From the NCBI GenBank assembly GCA_902573735.1, contig CACGLH010000001.1:124001-188000 (forward strand): a stretch of 64,000 nucleotides of DNA. The letters run 5' to 3'. The notes beneath the pieces are model-generated. The model was not told where the DNA came from, searched no databases, and saw only the letters and a program-made list of their open reading frames with translations. Both the position numbers and the translations under genes were made by a program. The DNA comes from an uncultured Alphaproteobacteria bacterium. Its GTDB lineage: Bacteria > Pseudomonadota > Alphaproteobacteria > Rhodobacterales > Rhodobacteraceae. This document shows, piece by piece, positions 19,122-29,320 of this stretch (positions are counted from its first letter, which is position 1; each line of letters opens with the position of its first letter).

Positions 19122-20099
19122 TTGTCTAATATAGATTTAATAATTCAATCACAAAAGTATGCAAGAAACATTGTTTATGAAACACCATTGTTGTTTAATT
19201 CAAAAGTTAATGAAATTTTAGGAAAAAATATTTTCATAAAACCTGAATGTCTTCAGATAACGGGTAGTTTTAAATTTAGAGGGGCTTGGTGTGCAATCTC
19301 CCATTTAAAAAAAGAAAATAAAATTTTAAATGGTGTCGTCGCGTATTCCTCAGGAAATCATGCTCAGGGTGTAGCAGCTGCCTGTAAGGTACATAAAATA
19401 CCATCTCTTATAGTAATGCCCAAAGATGCTCCAAAACAAAAAATATCAAATACTTTGGATTTTAATTCTGAAATAATTTTTTATGATAGATATACTGAGA
19501 TAAGAGAAAAAATTGGAGAAAATATAGCTAATGAAAAAAAACTAACACTTATTAAACCCTATGATGAAGACTTAATCATTGCCGGCCAGGGAACTTGTGG
19601 TTTAGAGATTATCAAACAATCCAGAAAATTAGGCATAGAAAAAGCCGAAGTATTAGTTTGTTGTGGAGGAGGAGGATTGTCAGCAGGTATCTCAATTGCA
19701 CTAGAAAAATATGCTCCTTTTTATAAATTGAGAACTTGTGAACCAGAGTTTTATGATGATACTGCAAGATCATTGAAATCAGGTAAAAGAGAAATTAATG
19801 AAACTAACAATCCATCAATATGTGATGCGATTCTAACCCCCACACCTGGTGAATTGACCTTTCCAATATTAAAAAGAAACGCAGGTGAAGGTTTAGTTGT
19901 TAGTGACAAAGAAGTTTTAAAAGCCATGAAATTTTTATATCAACATTTTAAAATAGTTTCAGAGCCTGGAGGAGCTGTTGCCGCCGCTGCAGCAATTTTT
20001 GCTGCGGACAAACTGAATGAGAAAGATATTATAATTGTAGTAAGTGGAGGAAATGTTGATAGTGAGATTTTTTCTAAAGCAATTTCTGAAAATAGATAA
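19122..20099 (+). CDS. PLP-dependent threonine dehydratase / serine racemase-like
   Basis: A 325-residue fold-type II PLP enzyme. The Schiff-base lysine is K51 in GSFKFRGAW, the carboxylate-binding loop is SSGNHAQGVAAA, and the phosphate-binding glycine run is CCGGGGLSAG near 184. There is no C-terminal ACT regulatory domain, so it is the short catabolic type (threonine/serine ammonia-lyase, serine racemase or hydroxyaspartate dehydratase), not biosynthetic IlvA. It starts with TTG, preceded by AAAGGACA. It converges on the dimethylglycine dehydrogenase with a ten-base gap. Confidence 0.88.
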   Translation: MSNIDLIIQSQKYARNIVYETPLLFNSKVNEILGKNIFIKPECLQITGSFKFRGAWCAISHLKKENKILNGVVAYSSGNHAQGVAAACKVHKIPSLIVMPKDAPKQKISNTLDFNSEIIFYDRYTEIREKIGENIANEKKLTLIKPYDEDLIIAGQGTCGLEIIKQSRKLGIEKAEVLVCCGGGGLSAGISIALEKYAPFYKLRTCEPEFYDDTARSLKSGKREINETNNPSICDAILTPTPGELTFPILKRNAGEGLVVSDKEVLKAMKFLYQHFKIVSEPGGAVAAAAAIFAADKLNEKDIIIVVSGGNVDSEIFSKAISENR

Positions 20100-20109
20100 A
20101 TTCAAATTA

Positions 20110-22599
20110 TTATAATTTATTTCTAATTTTTGAATTATTTTGGTCGTAAGGACTATCTTCAACTATTGTAGCAGGCCAAAGTTGATTTAACATTTTTACT
20201 TTTAATTTTTCACCAATTTTGGCATAAACTTTGTCTACGTAACCCATCCCAATTGATTTTTCAAAAAAAACTGAATACCCACCTGAAGTAAGTCTTCCAA
20301 TGGTTTTATCATCTTTATAAATGGCTTCCCTTCCCCAAGGATCACAATCTTTTGGTCCATCAATCAGTAAAGTTACACACTTAGATTTTACATCACGTTT
20401 TTGAAGAGCATCCTTCCCAAGGAATTCTTTATTAAAATTTATAAATTTTTCTAATCCTGCTTCAATTAAACAAGCATCTCTACCGAGTTCATTTCCAAAG
20501 GCTCTATAGCTTTTTTCTTGTCGTAACCAGTTTTGAGCTCTTGAACCGACTAACTTAAGATCAAAGTTTTTTCCTGACAACAATAGTAAATCAAGTAATT
20601 TATTTTGAAATTCTATAGGATAATGTAATTCCCAACCTAATTCTCCTGTATAAGCTACCCTTATAGCAAGTGTTGGTATCATATTTATTTCAATCTCTTT
20701 GGACGAAAGCCACGGAAAATTTTCATTTGAAAATAATTGTTCAGGGTTTTCACTATTCGTTAAACTTATCAGTAATTCTTTAGACTTTGGTCCTGCAATA
20801 GCGAAAGTTCCAAACTGACTTGTTACGTCTTGAATCTCAATATAGCCAAATTCTTTTTCTTTATCTTGGGCCTTTTTGATCAAATAATCCTTATCATAAT
20901 CTGTAAGAGCACCAGCTGATATAAGATAAAATTCATTTTCATTTTTTCTTACTATTGTATATTCTGACCTAACAGTTCCTGAAGAAGTCAGGCTATATGT
21001 CAAATTTATTCTATTGATATTTGGTAGATTATTACATGTAAACCAATCTAAAAAAAGAGCTGCGCCAGGACCTTTCACTATTTGTTTTGTAAAAGCGGAT
21101 ATTTCGATTAAGCCTACTTGATGCCTAATTGCTTGCGCTTCATTTTTTGAATGTTCCCACCATTTTCCTCTTCTAAAACTCCTTGATTCAATATCACTAA
21201 AATCTTTATCAGCATAATAATTGGGTCTTTCCCATCCATTAACCTGACCAAATTGTGCTCCTAAATTTTTTAATCGATCGTAACAAGGAAAAGTCCTTAA
21301 TGGTCTGCAAGCAGGTCTTTCCTCATCTGGATGGTGAAGAATGTAAACATGTTCATAACTTTCTTCATTTTTTCTAGATGTATATTCTGTAGTAATCCAT
21401 GATCCATATCTTTTTGGATCAAGGCTGGTCATATCTATTTCTGCTTCTCCATTGATCATCATCTGAGCTAAATAATATCCTGCTCCACCTGCTGCAGTTA
21501 TTCCAAATGAGAAACCTTCTGCTAGCCATAAGTTTCGTAATCCAAATGCTGGTCCTAAAAGGGGATTTCCATCTGGTGTATAACAAATAGGCCCATTGAA
21601 ATCATCTTTAATACCTAGGGTTTCACTACTGGGTATTCTTTTGATAAAAGAAAAATATTCATTTTCAATTCTTTCAAGATCTAATGGAAATAAATCAGCT
21701 CTAAAACTATCAGGCACATTATATTTAAATCGTGCTGGTGCATTTTTTTCGTATGGTCCTAATATCCATCCTCCTCTTTCCTCTCTTACATACCATTTTG
21801 CATCGGCATCCCTCAAAACTGGATGCTCATCATTATTTTTTCTGTATTCAATGAGTTTTGGATCTTCTTCAGTTACAATATACTGATGTTCTACAGGTAT
21901 AGCAGCTATCTTTGTATTTATAAGTTTAGAAGTATTTTGTACATGATTTCCAGTAGCAGTTACAACTTGTTCAGCAATGTACGTGATTTTTTCCTGGCTT
22001 ACTAATAAATTCCCACCTTTTTCAAACATTTTTGAGCATTGTACGTGCCAAGATTTTCCATCCCAGTAAAAGGAATCTGCTTGAGTTCTCCTTTCAATTT
22101 TTACATCATTTGAACGGGCACTTCTCGCTATTGCTTGTGTTAAATCAGCTGGATTTATGTAACCATCAGTTGGATGATAAATAGCACCTTTTAAATCTTC
22201 AGAATAAACTAAAGGCCATCTTTCTTTAATTTGTTTGGGATTTTTCCATTCATAAGGAATATTTACCGTATCTGCCGTAGAACTGTATAGCATAAATTCA
22301 TCCATACGATCTTGGGTCTGAGCCATTCTTAAATTACCTACTACCTTAAAGCCAATATCGGTATTCATTTCTTTCTCTAATTTTTTATAAAATTTAACAG
22401 AGTAATCATGAATATGGCTTGTTGCATAAGACATATTGAATAAGGGAAGAAGTCCTGCAGCATGCCAGGTAGAACCAGAAGTTAACTCATCCCTCTCTAT
22501 TAATACAATATCTTTCCAACCACCCTTTTGTAAGTGATAAGCAATGCTTGCGCCTACAACTCCACCTCCAACTATTAAAACCTTAACATGTAATTTCAT
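20110..22599 (-). CDS. Dimethylglycine dehydrogenase-like FAD/THF enzyme
   Basis: An 829-residue two-part enzyme. The N-terminal half is a DAO-type FAD oxidoreductase with the dinucleotide motif VGGGVVGASIAYHL at 10-23 and GSTWHAAGL, where H46 corresponds to the covalently flavinylated histidine of dimethylglycine dehydrogenase. The C-terminal half is a GcvT-like folate-binding domain (GELGWELHYP, RQEKSYRAFGNELG), which captures the released one-carbon unit on tetrahydrofolate. The family demethylates dimethylglycine or sarcosine in glycine betaine and choline breakdown. AAGGAT precedes the ATG. No betaine or sarcosine genes are beside it. Sarcosine or another N-methyl substrate is possible. 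Confidence 0.88.
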   Translation of the reverse strand: MKLHVKVLIVGGGVVGASIAYHLQKGGWKDIVLIERDELTSGSTWHAAGLLPLFNMSYATSHIHDYSVKFYKKLEKEMNTDIGFKVVGNLRMAQTQDRMDEFMLYSSTADTVNIPYEWKNPKQIKERWPLVYSEDLKGAIYHPTDGYINPADLTQAIARSARSNDVKIERRTQADSFYWDGKSWHVQCSKMFEKGGNLLVSQEKITYIAEQVVTATGNHVQNTSKLINTKIAAIPVEHQYIVTEEDPKLIEYRKNNDEHPVLRDADAKWYVREERGGWILGPYEKNAPARFKYNVPDSFRADLFPLDLERIENEYFSFIKRIPSSETLGIKDDFNGPICYTPDGNPLLGPAFGLRNLWLAEGFSFGITAAGGAGYYLAQMMINGEAEIDMTSLDPKRYGSWITTEYTSRKNEESYEHVYILHHPDEERPACRPLRTFPCYDRLKNLGAQFGQVNGWERPNYYADKDFSDIESRSFRRGKWWEHSKNEAQAIRHQVGLIEISAFTKQIVKGPGAALFLDWFTCNNLPNINRINLTYSLTSSGTVRSEYTIVRKNENEFYLISAGALTDYDKDYLIKKAQDKEKEFGYIEIQDVTSQFGTFAIAGPKSKELLISLTNSENPEQLFSNENFPWLSSKEIEINMIPTLAIRVAYTGELGWELHYPIEFQNKLLDLLLLSGKNFDLKLVGSRAQNWLRQEKSYRAFGNELGRDACLIEAGLEKFINFNKEFLGKDALQKRDVKSKCVTLLIDGPKDCDPWGREAIYKDDKTIGRLTSGGYSVFFEKSIGMGYVDKVYAKIGEKLKVKMLNQLWPATIVEDSPYDQNNSKIRNKL

Positions 22600-22680
22600 T
22601 TAAAATCCTTATTGTTGTTGGAACTGGTATATTTTTCTTTAAGATTAATTAGTATGAATGTTAATTATAATATTTTATAT

Positions 22681-22713
22681 TTGAATTTTTCAATCATATA
22701 ATAAAAAATTCAA
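22681..22713. repeat. Perfect 10-bp inverted repeat between the DMGDH gene and miaB
   Basis: TTGAATTTTT (22681-22690) is repeated inverted as AAAAATTCAA (22704-22713) across a 13-base spacer. It lies in the 165-base divergent gap, about 80 bases upstream of each start, and may be an operator or simply an AT-rich hairpin. Confidence 0.5.
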
Positions 22714-22764
22714 TCAATTTTCATCTCTTGATAACTATTAAATTTTATAATAGGAATTTTTAAA

Positions 22765-24108
22765 TTGAGAATAAATATAATGAATAAAAAAATAAAAAAA
22801 ATTTTTCTAAAAACTTATGGATGTCAAATGAATGTGTTTGATTCTGAAAGAATAGAGGAGTCTTTAATTCAACACGGTATTTCTAAAGCTGATAATGAGA
22901 TAAACTCAGATTTAATTATATTAAATACTTGTCACATTAGGGAGAAAGCTGCTGAGAAAGTATATTCAGAATTAGGTCGCTATAGAAAATTGAAGCAAAA
23001 AAATCCTGAATTAAAAGTTGGGGTTATTGGTTGTGTAGCTCAAGCTGAAGGAGAAGAAATAATTCAGAGATCAGAAATAGTTGATATGGTGCTTGGCCCA
23101 CAGGTTTACCATAGATTGCCAGAAATTATTAAAAAATTAGAGATTAATGAAAAAGTAGTAGATACTGATTTTCCAATAGAGGATAAATTTGAAAAATTAA
23201 ATTTAAATAAAAGTAATATTAGAAAAACAACTGCCTTTTTAACAATACAAGAAGGTTGTGATAAATTTTGTACATTTTGTGTAGTACCCTACACAAGAGG
23301 AGCAGAAAGGTCTAGATCTCCAAAAATTATTATTAAAGAAGCAAACGAGTTAGTAGATTCTGGTGTAAAAGAAATAACTTTATTAGGTCAAAATGTGAAT
23401 GCATATTATTATGAAAATGAGAAAAATCAAAACGTAAATTTTACAAATCTCATCAAATTATTATGTAGAATTGATAATTTAAAAAGATTAAGATTTGTGA
23501 CATCTCATCCAAGAGATATGAATGAAGACCTTATTCAACTATTTGGACAAGAAGAAAAACTAATGCCATATCTTCATCTCCCAATTCAGTCAGGAAGTAA
23601 TAAAATATTAAAAAAAATGAATAGAGGGCATACTGTTGAATATTATTTAGATGTAATTTCTAGATTAAAAAAAATAAGGCCAGAAATTGCAATTTCTGGT
23701 GACTTTATTGTTGGTTTTCCAGGTGAAACAGAGGTAGACTTTCAAAAAACTCTAGATGTATGTAAAATTATAAAATACTCACAGGCATATAGCTTTAAAT
23801 ATTCGCCTAGAACTGGGACTCCCTCTTTTGAAATGAAAGATATACCGGATGATATTAAAAGTAATCGACTTTCAAAACTTCAAGAAACTATTTTTTTGTA
23901 TCAACAACAATTTCAACAAAACTTAATTGGAAGTGTTCAAGCAGTTCTAATAGAAAAAATTGGTAAGTTTGAAAACCAATATGTTGGAAGAACTCCTTAC
24001 ATGAACCCAGTGGTTTTAAATTCAAAACAAAATCAAATTGGAAAAATTATACCTGTAAAAATTAATTCAACAAATGGATTAAGTTTATCAGGTGAATATG
24101 TTACTTAA
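22765..24108 (+). CDS. miaB: tRNA-2-methylthio-N6-isopentenyladenosine synthase
   Basis: A radical-SAM methylthiotransferase that adds the 2-methylthio group to i6A37 of tRNAs. The 447-residue protein carries the N-terminal UPF0004 domain (TYGCQMNVFDSER, NTCHIREKAAEKV), the radical-SAM CDKFCTFCVVPYTRG cluster and a C-terminal TRAM domain. The TTG at 22765 has AGGAA nine bases upstream; the in-frame ATG at 22780 is 25 bases from that site, so TTG is preferred although the ATG is possible. It opens a fifteen-gene co-directional run. Confidence 0.97.
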   Translation: MRINIMNKKIKKIFLKTYGCQMNVFDSERIEESLIQHGISKADNEINSDLIILNTCHIREKAAEKVYSELGRYRKLKQKNPELKVGVIGCVAQAEGEEIIQRSEIVDMVLGPQVYHRLPEIIKKLEINEKVVDTDFPIEDKFEKLNLNKSNIRKTTAFLTIQEGCDKFCTFCVVPYTRGAERSRSPKIIIKEANELVDSGVKEITLLGQNVNAYYYENEKNQNVNFTNLIKLLCRIDNLKRLRFVTSHPRDMNEDLIQLFGQEEKLMPYLHLPIQSGSNKILKKMNRGHTVEYYLDVISRLKKIRPEIAISGDFIVGFPGETEVDFQKTLDVCKIIKYSQAYSFKYSPRTGTPSFEMKDIPDDIKSNRLSKLQETIFLYQQQFQQNLIGSVQAVLIEKIGKFENQYVGRTPYMNPVVLNSKQNQIGKIIPVKINSTNGLSLSGEYVT

Positions 24109-24199
24109 ATTGAGATATATTTATTGATTACCAGACATTCATTTTACAAATCAAAATAATAATTGTATTTTAACTTTTTAATTAGTCAGAATTTAAACC

Positions 24200-25198
24200 T
24201 TGTCTAAAATTGATAATTTTTTAATAGAAGATCCAGAACCACCTCTAGAAATTGAATTTCAAGATAACAGTGTTCTAATTGAACTTTGTGGAGTAAGAGA
24301 TCAAAATATTATTTTTTTAGAAGATAAATTGGGAATTCAAATTACAAGGAGAGGAAATAAACTTTTTTTTTCAGGAAATTTTGATGATCAGAAAAAAGCT
24401 GCAAATATTTTAAAAAATATTTATTTTTCTTTAGAAGAAGGTAGATCTTTAGAAGGTAATGACATTATTGATTTTATTCTGACAAGCCTTAAGATGTCTA
24501 ATTTTTCCCTTATAGAAAAACAACATGAAAGTCAGGTTCATCAATATGATCTAAAAACTAAGAAAAAACTTATTAGTCCTAGAAATTATAGTCAAAAAGA
24601 TTTTATTGATAATTTAATTAACTATGATCTCACGTTTGGCGTAGGGCCGGCTGGTACTGGAAAAACCTATGTTGCGATAGCAGTTGCTGTATCTATGTTT
24701 TTAAAAGGTCAAGTAGACAAAGTTATTTTAACAAGACCAGCAGTAGAAGCAGGTGAAAAACTTGGGTTTTTGCCAGGTGATATTAAAGATAAAATTGACC
24801 CTTACATGCAGCCTTTGTATGACGCATTATATGACTTTCTTCCAACGAAACAAGTAACCAAGATGTTAGAGGATAAAATAATTGAAATCATCCCCTTAGC
24901 ATTTATGAGAGGCAGAACACTTTCAAATTCATTTATTATTTTAGACGAAGGACAGAATACAACCTCAAATCAAATGAAAATGTTTTTAACGAGGATTGGT
25001 AGAGGTTCAAAAGCTGCAGTAACAGGGGACCTTACACAAATTGATTTACCTAAAGGTTTCGAGAGTGGCTTAGATGAGGCTTCTAAAATTTTAAAAAAAA
25101 TTAAAGAAATACGTTTCGTTTATTTCACATCAAAAGACGTTGTAAGGCATAATCTTGTTCAAAAAATTGTTGACGCCTACGATTGTACGTCAAGTTAG
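24200..25198 (+). CDS. ybeZ: PhoH-like ATPase (YbeZ type)
   Basis: A 332-residue P-loop ATPase with Walker A GPAGTGKTYVA near residue 149, Walker B FIILDEGQN and an N-terminal KH-like segment that fits an RNA-linked role. In bacteria this family sits next to YbeY and is associated with rRNA maturation. The start is TTG; no ATG precedes the conserved N-terminal region. It is 91 bases after miaB and 12 bases before ybeY, matching the miaB-phoH-ybeY-corC-lnt order of other proteobacteria. Confidence 0.94.
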   Translation: MSKIDNFLIEDPEPPLEIEFQDNSVLIELCGVRDQNIIFLEDKLGIQITRRGNKLFFSGNFDDQKKAANILKNIYFSLEEGRSLEGNDIIDFILTSLKMSNFSLIEKQHESQVHQYDLKTKKKLISPRNYSQKDFIDNLINYDLTFGVGPAGTGKTYVAIAVAVSMFLKGQVDKVILTRPAVEAGEKLGFLPGDIKDKIDPYMQPLYDALYDFLPTKQVTKMLEDKIIEIIPLAFMRGRTLSNSFIILDEGQNTTSNQMKMFLTRIGRGSKAAVTGDLTQIDLPKGFESGLDEASKILKKIKEIRFVYFTSKDVVRHNLVQKIVDAYDCTSS

Positions 25199-25210
25199 AT
25201 AGATTTGTAA

Positions 25211-25744
25211 ATGCCTGCAAAAATTCACATCAACATACAAGAAAAAAAATGGTCAGTAATTGACTTAAAAAAAATATCTAAAATAGCCTTCAAGTCAACT
25301 TTTAAAATTTTAGCTTACTCAAAAATTTATAAATTTTTAGAAGTATCGATTTTAGCTTGTAATGACGAAAAAATGAAAGAATATAATAAAATTTTTAGAG
25401 ATAAGAACAGAACCACTAATGTACTTAGTTGGCCTAAGTTGAAAAACTTGAAGTATAAAGATTTATTAGATAAAAAAGATATTTCTCACTTAATTTCATA
25501 TGAAGAGGGTACTTTAGACATTGGTGATATAGCTATTTCATACGAAACATGCTTTAAAAAAGCCAAAGAGGTAAATTTAATTTTCGAAGATTATATTATT
25601 CATATGTTAATTCATTCATGTCTTCACTTGTTAGGATTTGATCATAAAAAGTATACTGAATTTAAATTAATGAATGATATTGAAATTAAATCTTTAAATG
25701 AGTGTGGAATAAATAATCCATATATAAAATATCTTAAAATTTAA
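25211..25744 (+). CDS. ybeY: Endoribonuclease YbeY (rRNA maturation)
   Basis: A zinc-dependent endoribonuclease involved in 16S rRNA 3'-end processing and ribosome quality control. The metal-binding motif H-x3-H-x5-H is plain in HMLIHSCLHLLGFDH, and DKNRTTNVLSWP plus GDIAIS are the other family blocks. At 177 residues it is slightly long because of insertions in the first half. It lies between ybeZ and corC with gaps of about 12-14 bases, so cotranscription is very likely. Confidence 0.95.
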   Translation: MPAKIHINIQEKKWSVIDLKKISKIAFKSTFKILAYSKIYKFLEVSILACNDEKMKEYNKIFRDKNRTTNVLSWPKLKNLKYKDLLDKKDISHLISYEEGTLDIGDIAISYETCFKKAKEVNLIFEDYIIHMLIHSCLHLLGFDHKKYTEFKLMNDIEIKSLNECGINNPYIKYLKI

Positions 25745-25758
25745 ATTTGTGGAATAAA

Positions 25759-26592
25759 ATGAATAAATATCCAAAACAATCTCAAAATAAAGATAAACAA
25801 AGTTCATTTTGGAATAATGTTTTTAGTAATGAAGAAAAAAAAGAATCAATCGAAGTTGTAGACCAAAATTTACCAAGTCTAAGTGAAATAAGGGTTGAAG
25901 ATATTGCTATACCTAAAGCCGACATAATAGCTGCATCAGATGAAATGAGTTCTGAAGAGCTTTCAGAAATATTTAGTAAGTATAGGTTATCTAGAATTCC
26001 TATTTTTAAAGATACCTTAGATAATCCGTTAGGTTTATTACATCTTAAAGATTTTGCATTAGGAGACGGTTTTAATAAAGACAGTATGTTAGATATTAAA
26101 AATAAAATTAGACCTCTAATTTTTGTACCACCTTCAATGAACCTAAAAACCCTTCTACAAAAAATGCAAACGGAAAGAATTCATATGGCATTAGTAATTG
26201 ACGAATATGGAGGTGTAGAAGGTTTAGTAACCATTGAGGACCTATTAGAAGAAATAGTGGGAGAAATAATTGATGAACATGATGAAGATGAAGATCAACT
26301 ATGGATAGAGGAAAAACCAAATCTTTTTTTAGTAAATGCTAGATTAGAATTGGACATGTTTAGATCTCAATCAGGTGTAAATCTAAGATACGATAATTCT
26401 CAAGATGAAGAATATGAAACAATAGGTGGGTTAGTTAATTCATTAATAAATAGAATACCAGTAAGAGGTGAGGTAATAAAAGACATTTTTGGAAATGAAT
26501 TTAGTATAGTTGAAGCTGATGCTAGAAGAATAAAAAGGTTGAGGTTACAATTATCAAAGAAATTTAAAAGAGAAAATGTGGATAATAAATAA
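25759..26592 (+). CDS. corC: CBS-domain protein, CorC/HlyC family
   Basis: A cytoplasmic protein with two CBS domains (residues ~35-95 and ~105-165, the second holding MALVIDEYGGVEGLVTIEDLLEEIVGEI) followed by a CorC_HlyC domain (YETIGGLVNSLINRIP). The family is tied to magnesium and cobalt efflux, but the biochemical role of the short form is unsettled. The track start is a TTG at 25747 without a ribosome-binding site; GGAA four bases before the ATG at 25759 favours the latter, giving 277 residues. Its end overlaps lnt by 17 bases. Confidence 0.9.
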   Translation: MNKYPKQSQNKDKQSSFWNNVFSNEEKKESIEVVDQNLPSLSEIRVEDIAIPKADIIAASDEMSSEELSEIFSKYRLSRIPIFKDTLDNPLGLLHLKDFALGDGFNKDSMLDIKNKIRPLIFVPPSMNLKTLLQKMQTERIHMALVIDEYGGVEGLVTIEDLLEEIVGEIIDEHDEDEDQLWIEEKPNLFLVNARLELDMFRSQSGVNLRYDNSQDEEYETIGGLVNSLINRIPVRGEVIKDIFGNEFSIVEADARRIKRLRLQLSKKFKRENVDNK

Positions 26593-28096
26593 GAATAATT
26601 TACATAAAATAAAAAATTTAGATTTCAATTTACCTGTAATTTTGGGTGTTTTTTTATCCCTAGCTAACCCACCATTTTCCTTTCCTTATATTATTGTAGT
26701 AGTATTAGTTGTTATCGGTTTTTATTGGTTAAAAAAGAATTATAGTCCAAAAAAATCATTTTTTTTTGGTTTTTTATTTGGATTTGGTTACTTTACATTT
26801 TCTTTAGTTTGGATAATTGAACCATTTTTAGTCGAACCGAATTTAACAGTTATTTTGGCACCTTTTGCATTAATATTTTTGTCTGGAGTACTCTCTTTTT
26901 TTTGGGGAAGCGCATTTTTCTTTTCTAGTTATAAAAATGATTTTAAAAATAAAAAAATATCTCTTTTTAAATTAGCAATTTGTCTTTCATTAGCTGAAAT
27001 TTTAAGATCTCATTTATTTACAGGGTTTCCTTGGGTTCTATTGGGATTAGCATTCATAGATACGCCTATTTCTCAAGTACTTTCTATTTTTGGTCCATTT
27101 TGGCTGACCTCTATTATAATTATTTTGTGCTTTATTATTCTAACTGGAAAAACAGGAATTTTAATTTCAATAACAGGATTTTTTTTACTAAATATTTATG
27201 GCTTATATCGAGATAATAATGAGGTCGATGATGAAATAAATAAACAAATAAGAATAATCCAACCTAATATATTGCAGAAAAACAAATGGAAAAAGGATTT
27301 AGAAGAAGTTAATTTTAGTAAGCTAATTAAGCTTAGTAGTATAAATTCAAAAAATGTTGACATGCTAATATGGCCTGAAACTTCACTTCCATTTTTTTTG
27401 GAGTATAAAAAAAATTTTCAAAATATAATATTAAATAATATTTCTAAGCCCATCATTTTAGGAGCTAGAAGGTATGATAAAAACTCTAATAAATTATATA
27501 ACTCAGCATATTATTTAAATGAAAATGGTAAAGTGGAGCAAATTTATGATAAAAAACATTTAGTTCCTTTTGGAGAGTTTGTACCATTTAATAATTTTTT
27601 AAATATATTTGTAGAAACTGGAATTGAGAATAATGGAATTACTGGCTTTAGTGTTGGAACGAAAACAAATGAAATTATAATTGATAATTCTATCAAAATC
27701 TCTTTATTTATTTGTTATGAGTCTATTTTTTCAAATGAGATAGATGCAAATACTTTAAATTCAGACTTTATTGTCCATTTAACAAATGATGCTTGGTTTG
27801 GATCATATAATGGTCCACAACAACACATTGTTCAAATAAGAGCTAGAGCAATAGAACAAGGACTACCTGTTTTAAGATCAGCTAATACAGGAATCTCTGC
27901 GTTGATTGATCCATATGGAAAAATTCAAAAAAAAATACCCTTGAATGTTGAGGGTTATTTTGATGTTAAAATTCCAAAAAAAATTGATGAAACATTGTAT
28001 TCTAAATTTGGTTCTAAAAATTGGAATCTTTTATTAATTTGTTTATTTGCAGTATTTTATTTTTTATGTTTTAAAAAGAGTAAGAATAAAAATTAG
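26576..28096 (+). CDS. lnt: Apolipoprotein N-acyltransferase
   Basis: Adds the third acyl chain to the N-terminal cysteine of lipoproteins at the inner membrane. The 506-residue protein has an N-terminal block of about six membrane helices, a periplasmic nitrilase-like domain and a last C-terminal helix. The catalytic triad is visible: E268 in WPETSLPF, K326 in YDKKHLVPFGEF and C380 in FICYESIF. It starts inside the end of corC. An Xre-type regulator often found between lnt and metK in alphaproteobacteria is missing. Confidence 0.96.
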   Translation: MWIINKNNLHKIKNLDFNLPVILGVFLSLANPPFSFPYIIVVVLVVIGFYWLKKNYSPKKSFFFGFLFGFGYFTFSLVWIIEPFLVEPNLTVILAPFALIFLSGVLSFFWGSAFFFSSYKNDFKNKKISLFKLAICLSLAEILRSHLFTGFPWVLLGLAFIDTPISQVLSIFGPFWLTSIIIILCFIILTGKTGILISITGFFLLNIYGLYRDNNEVDDEINKQIRIIQPNILQKNKWKKDLEEVNFSKLIKLSSINSKNVDMLIWPETSLPFFLEYKKNFQNIILNNISKPIILGARRYDKNSNKLYNSAYYLNENGKVEQIYDKKHLVPFGEFVPFNNFLNIFVETGIENNGITGFSVGTKTNEIIIDNSIKISLFICYESIFSNEIDANTLNSDFIVHLTNDAWFGSYNGPQQHIVQIRARAIEQGLPVLRSANTGISALIDPYGKIQKKIPLNVEGYFDVKIPKKIDETLYSKFGSKNWNLLLICLFAVFYFLCFKKSKNKN

Positions 28097-28120
28097 CATT
28101 TTGATATAGAATTAAATAAT

Positions 28121-29293
28121 ATGGCAGAAAAATTACAATATTATTTCACTTCCGAGTCAGTATCTGAAGGTCACCCAGATAAGGTTTGTGACAAAATTTC
28201 AGATGCGATTTTAGATGAACTTATAAGGATAGATCACCAAGCTAGAGTTGGGTGTGAAGTTTTTGCTACTACCAATCAAGTGGTAATCGGAGGAGAAGTA
28301 GGGCTTAAAAATACTATGAAAATTGAAGATCTATCTGAGCTTGTAATAGAAACTGTAAGGTCAACAGTTAAAAATATTGGTTATGAACAAAAAGGTTTTC
28401 ATTGGAATGAATTAAAAATTTTAAATTTGCTTCACCAACAATCTCCAGACATTGCACAAGGTGTTGATAGGGAAGGAGCTGGTGATCAAGGAATAATGTT
28501 TGGATATGCAGTTAATGAAACACCGGAATTAATGCCTGCTCCTCTTCAATATTCTCAAGCTATTTTGAAACGGCTTAGTATTGCAAGAAAAAATGAGCTT
28601 AAAGACAAACTAGGCCCAGATTCCAAGTCTCAATTGACAGTAAATTATATTAATGGAATTCCGCAAAGTATAAAATCTATTGTTGTTTCTATTCAACATT
28701 TTGATGAAAAGCTGACTTCGGACAATATAAAAGAAATAATTTACCCTTATATTTTAGAGACATTACCTGATGGATGGATAACCAAGAATACAATTTGGCA
28801 TGTAAACCCTACTGGAAAATTTGTTATAGGTGGTCCAGACGGCGATGCAGGACTTACTGGCAGAAAAATAATTGTTGATACTTATGGTGGATCAGCTCCT
28901 CATGGTGGTGGAGCCTTTTCAGGTAAAGATCCTACAAAAGTAGATAGATCAGCAGCTTATGCTGCAAGATATTTAGCAAAAAACATAGTATCATCTGGTT
29001 TGGCGACAAAATGTGTTATTCAACTTTCTTATGCGATTGGTGTTTCACAGCCTCTGTCAATTTTTGTAAATACATTTAATACTAATTCCGTTCCAGAGAG
29101 CAAGATCATTGATAGTATTTTTAAAAGTATGGATTTGAGTCCATCAGGTATAATTAAACATCTTAATTTACAAAAACCAATATATTTAAAAACCGCAGCT
29201 TATGGTCATTTTGGACAACCTCATGGGGATGACGGTAGTTTTTCTTGGGAAAAAACAGACCTTACTGAAAAACTTAAACAAAATATAACTTAA
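28121..29293 (+). CDS. metK: S-adenosylmethionine synthetase
   Basis: Makes S-adenosylmethionine from methionine and ATP. The 390-residue protein shows [34 protein letters not shown] and the [19 protein letters not shown] loop, all diagnostic. It lies between lnt and trmB. Only 24 bases precede it, which leaves no room for a SAM riboswitch. It supplies the cofactor used by rsmI, miaB, trmB and the methyltransferases in this window. Confidence 0.98.
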   Translation: MAEKLQYYFTSESVSEGHPDKVCDKISDAILDELIRIDHQARVGCEVFATTNQVVIGGEVGLKNTMKIEDLSELVIETVRSTVKNIGYEQKGFHWNELKILNLLHQQSPDIAQGVDREGAGDQGIMFGYAVNETPELMPAPLQYSQAILKRLSIARKNELKDKLGPDSKSQLTVNYINGIPQSIKSIVVSIQHFDEKLTSDNIKEIIYPYILETLPDGWITKNTIWHVNPTGKFVIGGPDGDAGLTGRKIIVDTYGGSAPHGGGAFSGKDPTKVDRSAAYAARYLAKNIVSSGLATKCVIQLSYAIGVSQPLSIFVNTFNTNSVPESKIIDSIFKSMDLSPSGIIKHLNLQKPIYLKTAAYGHFGQPHGDDGSFSWEKTDLTEKLKQNIT

Positions 29294-29320
29294 TAAAATT
29301 TTTTTTAGTTTATTATTTAT

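Noticed and set aside
28097-28120. SAM riboswitch ahead of metK
   Set aside because: The gap is only 24 bases.
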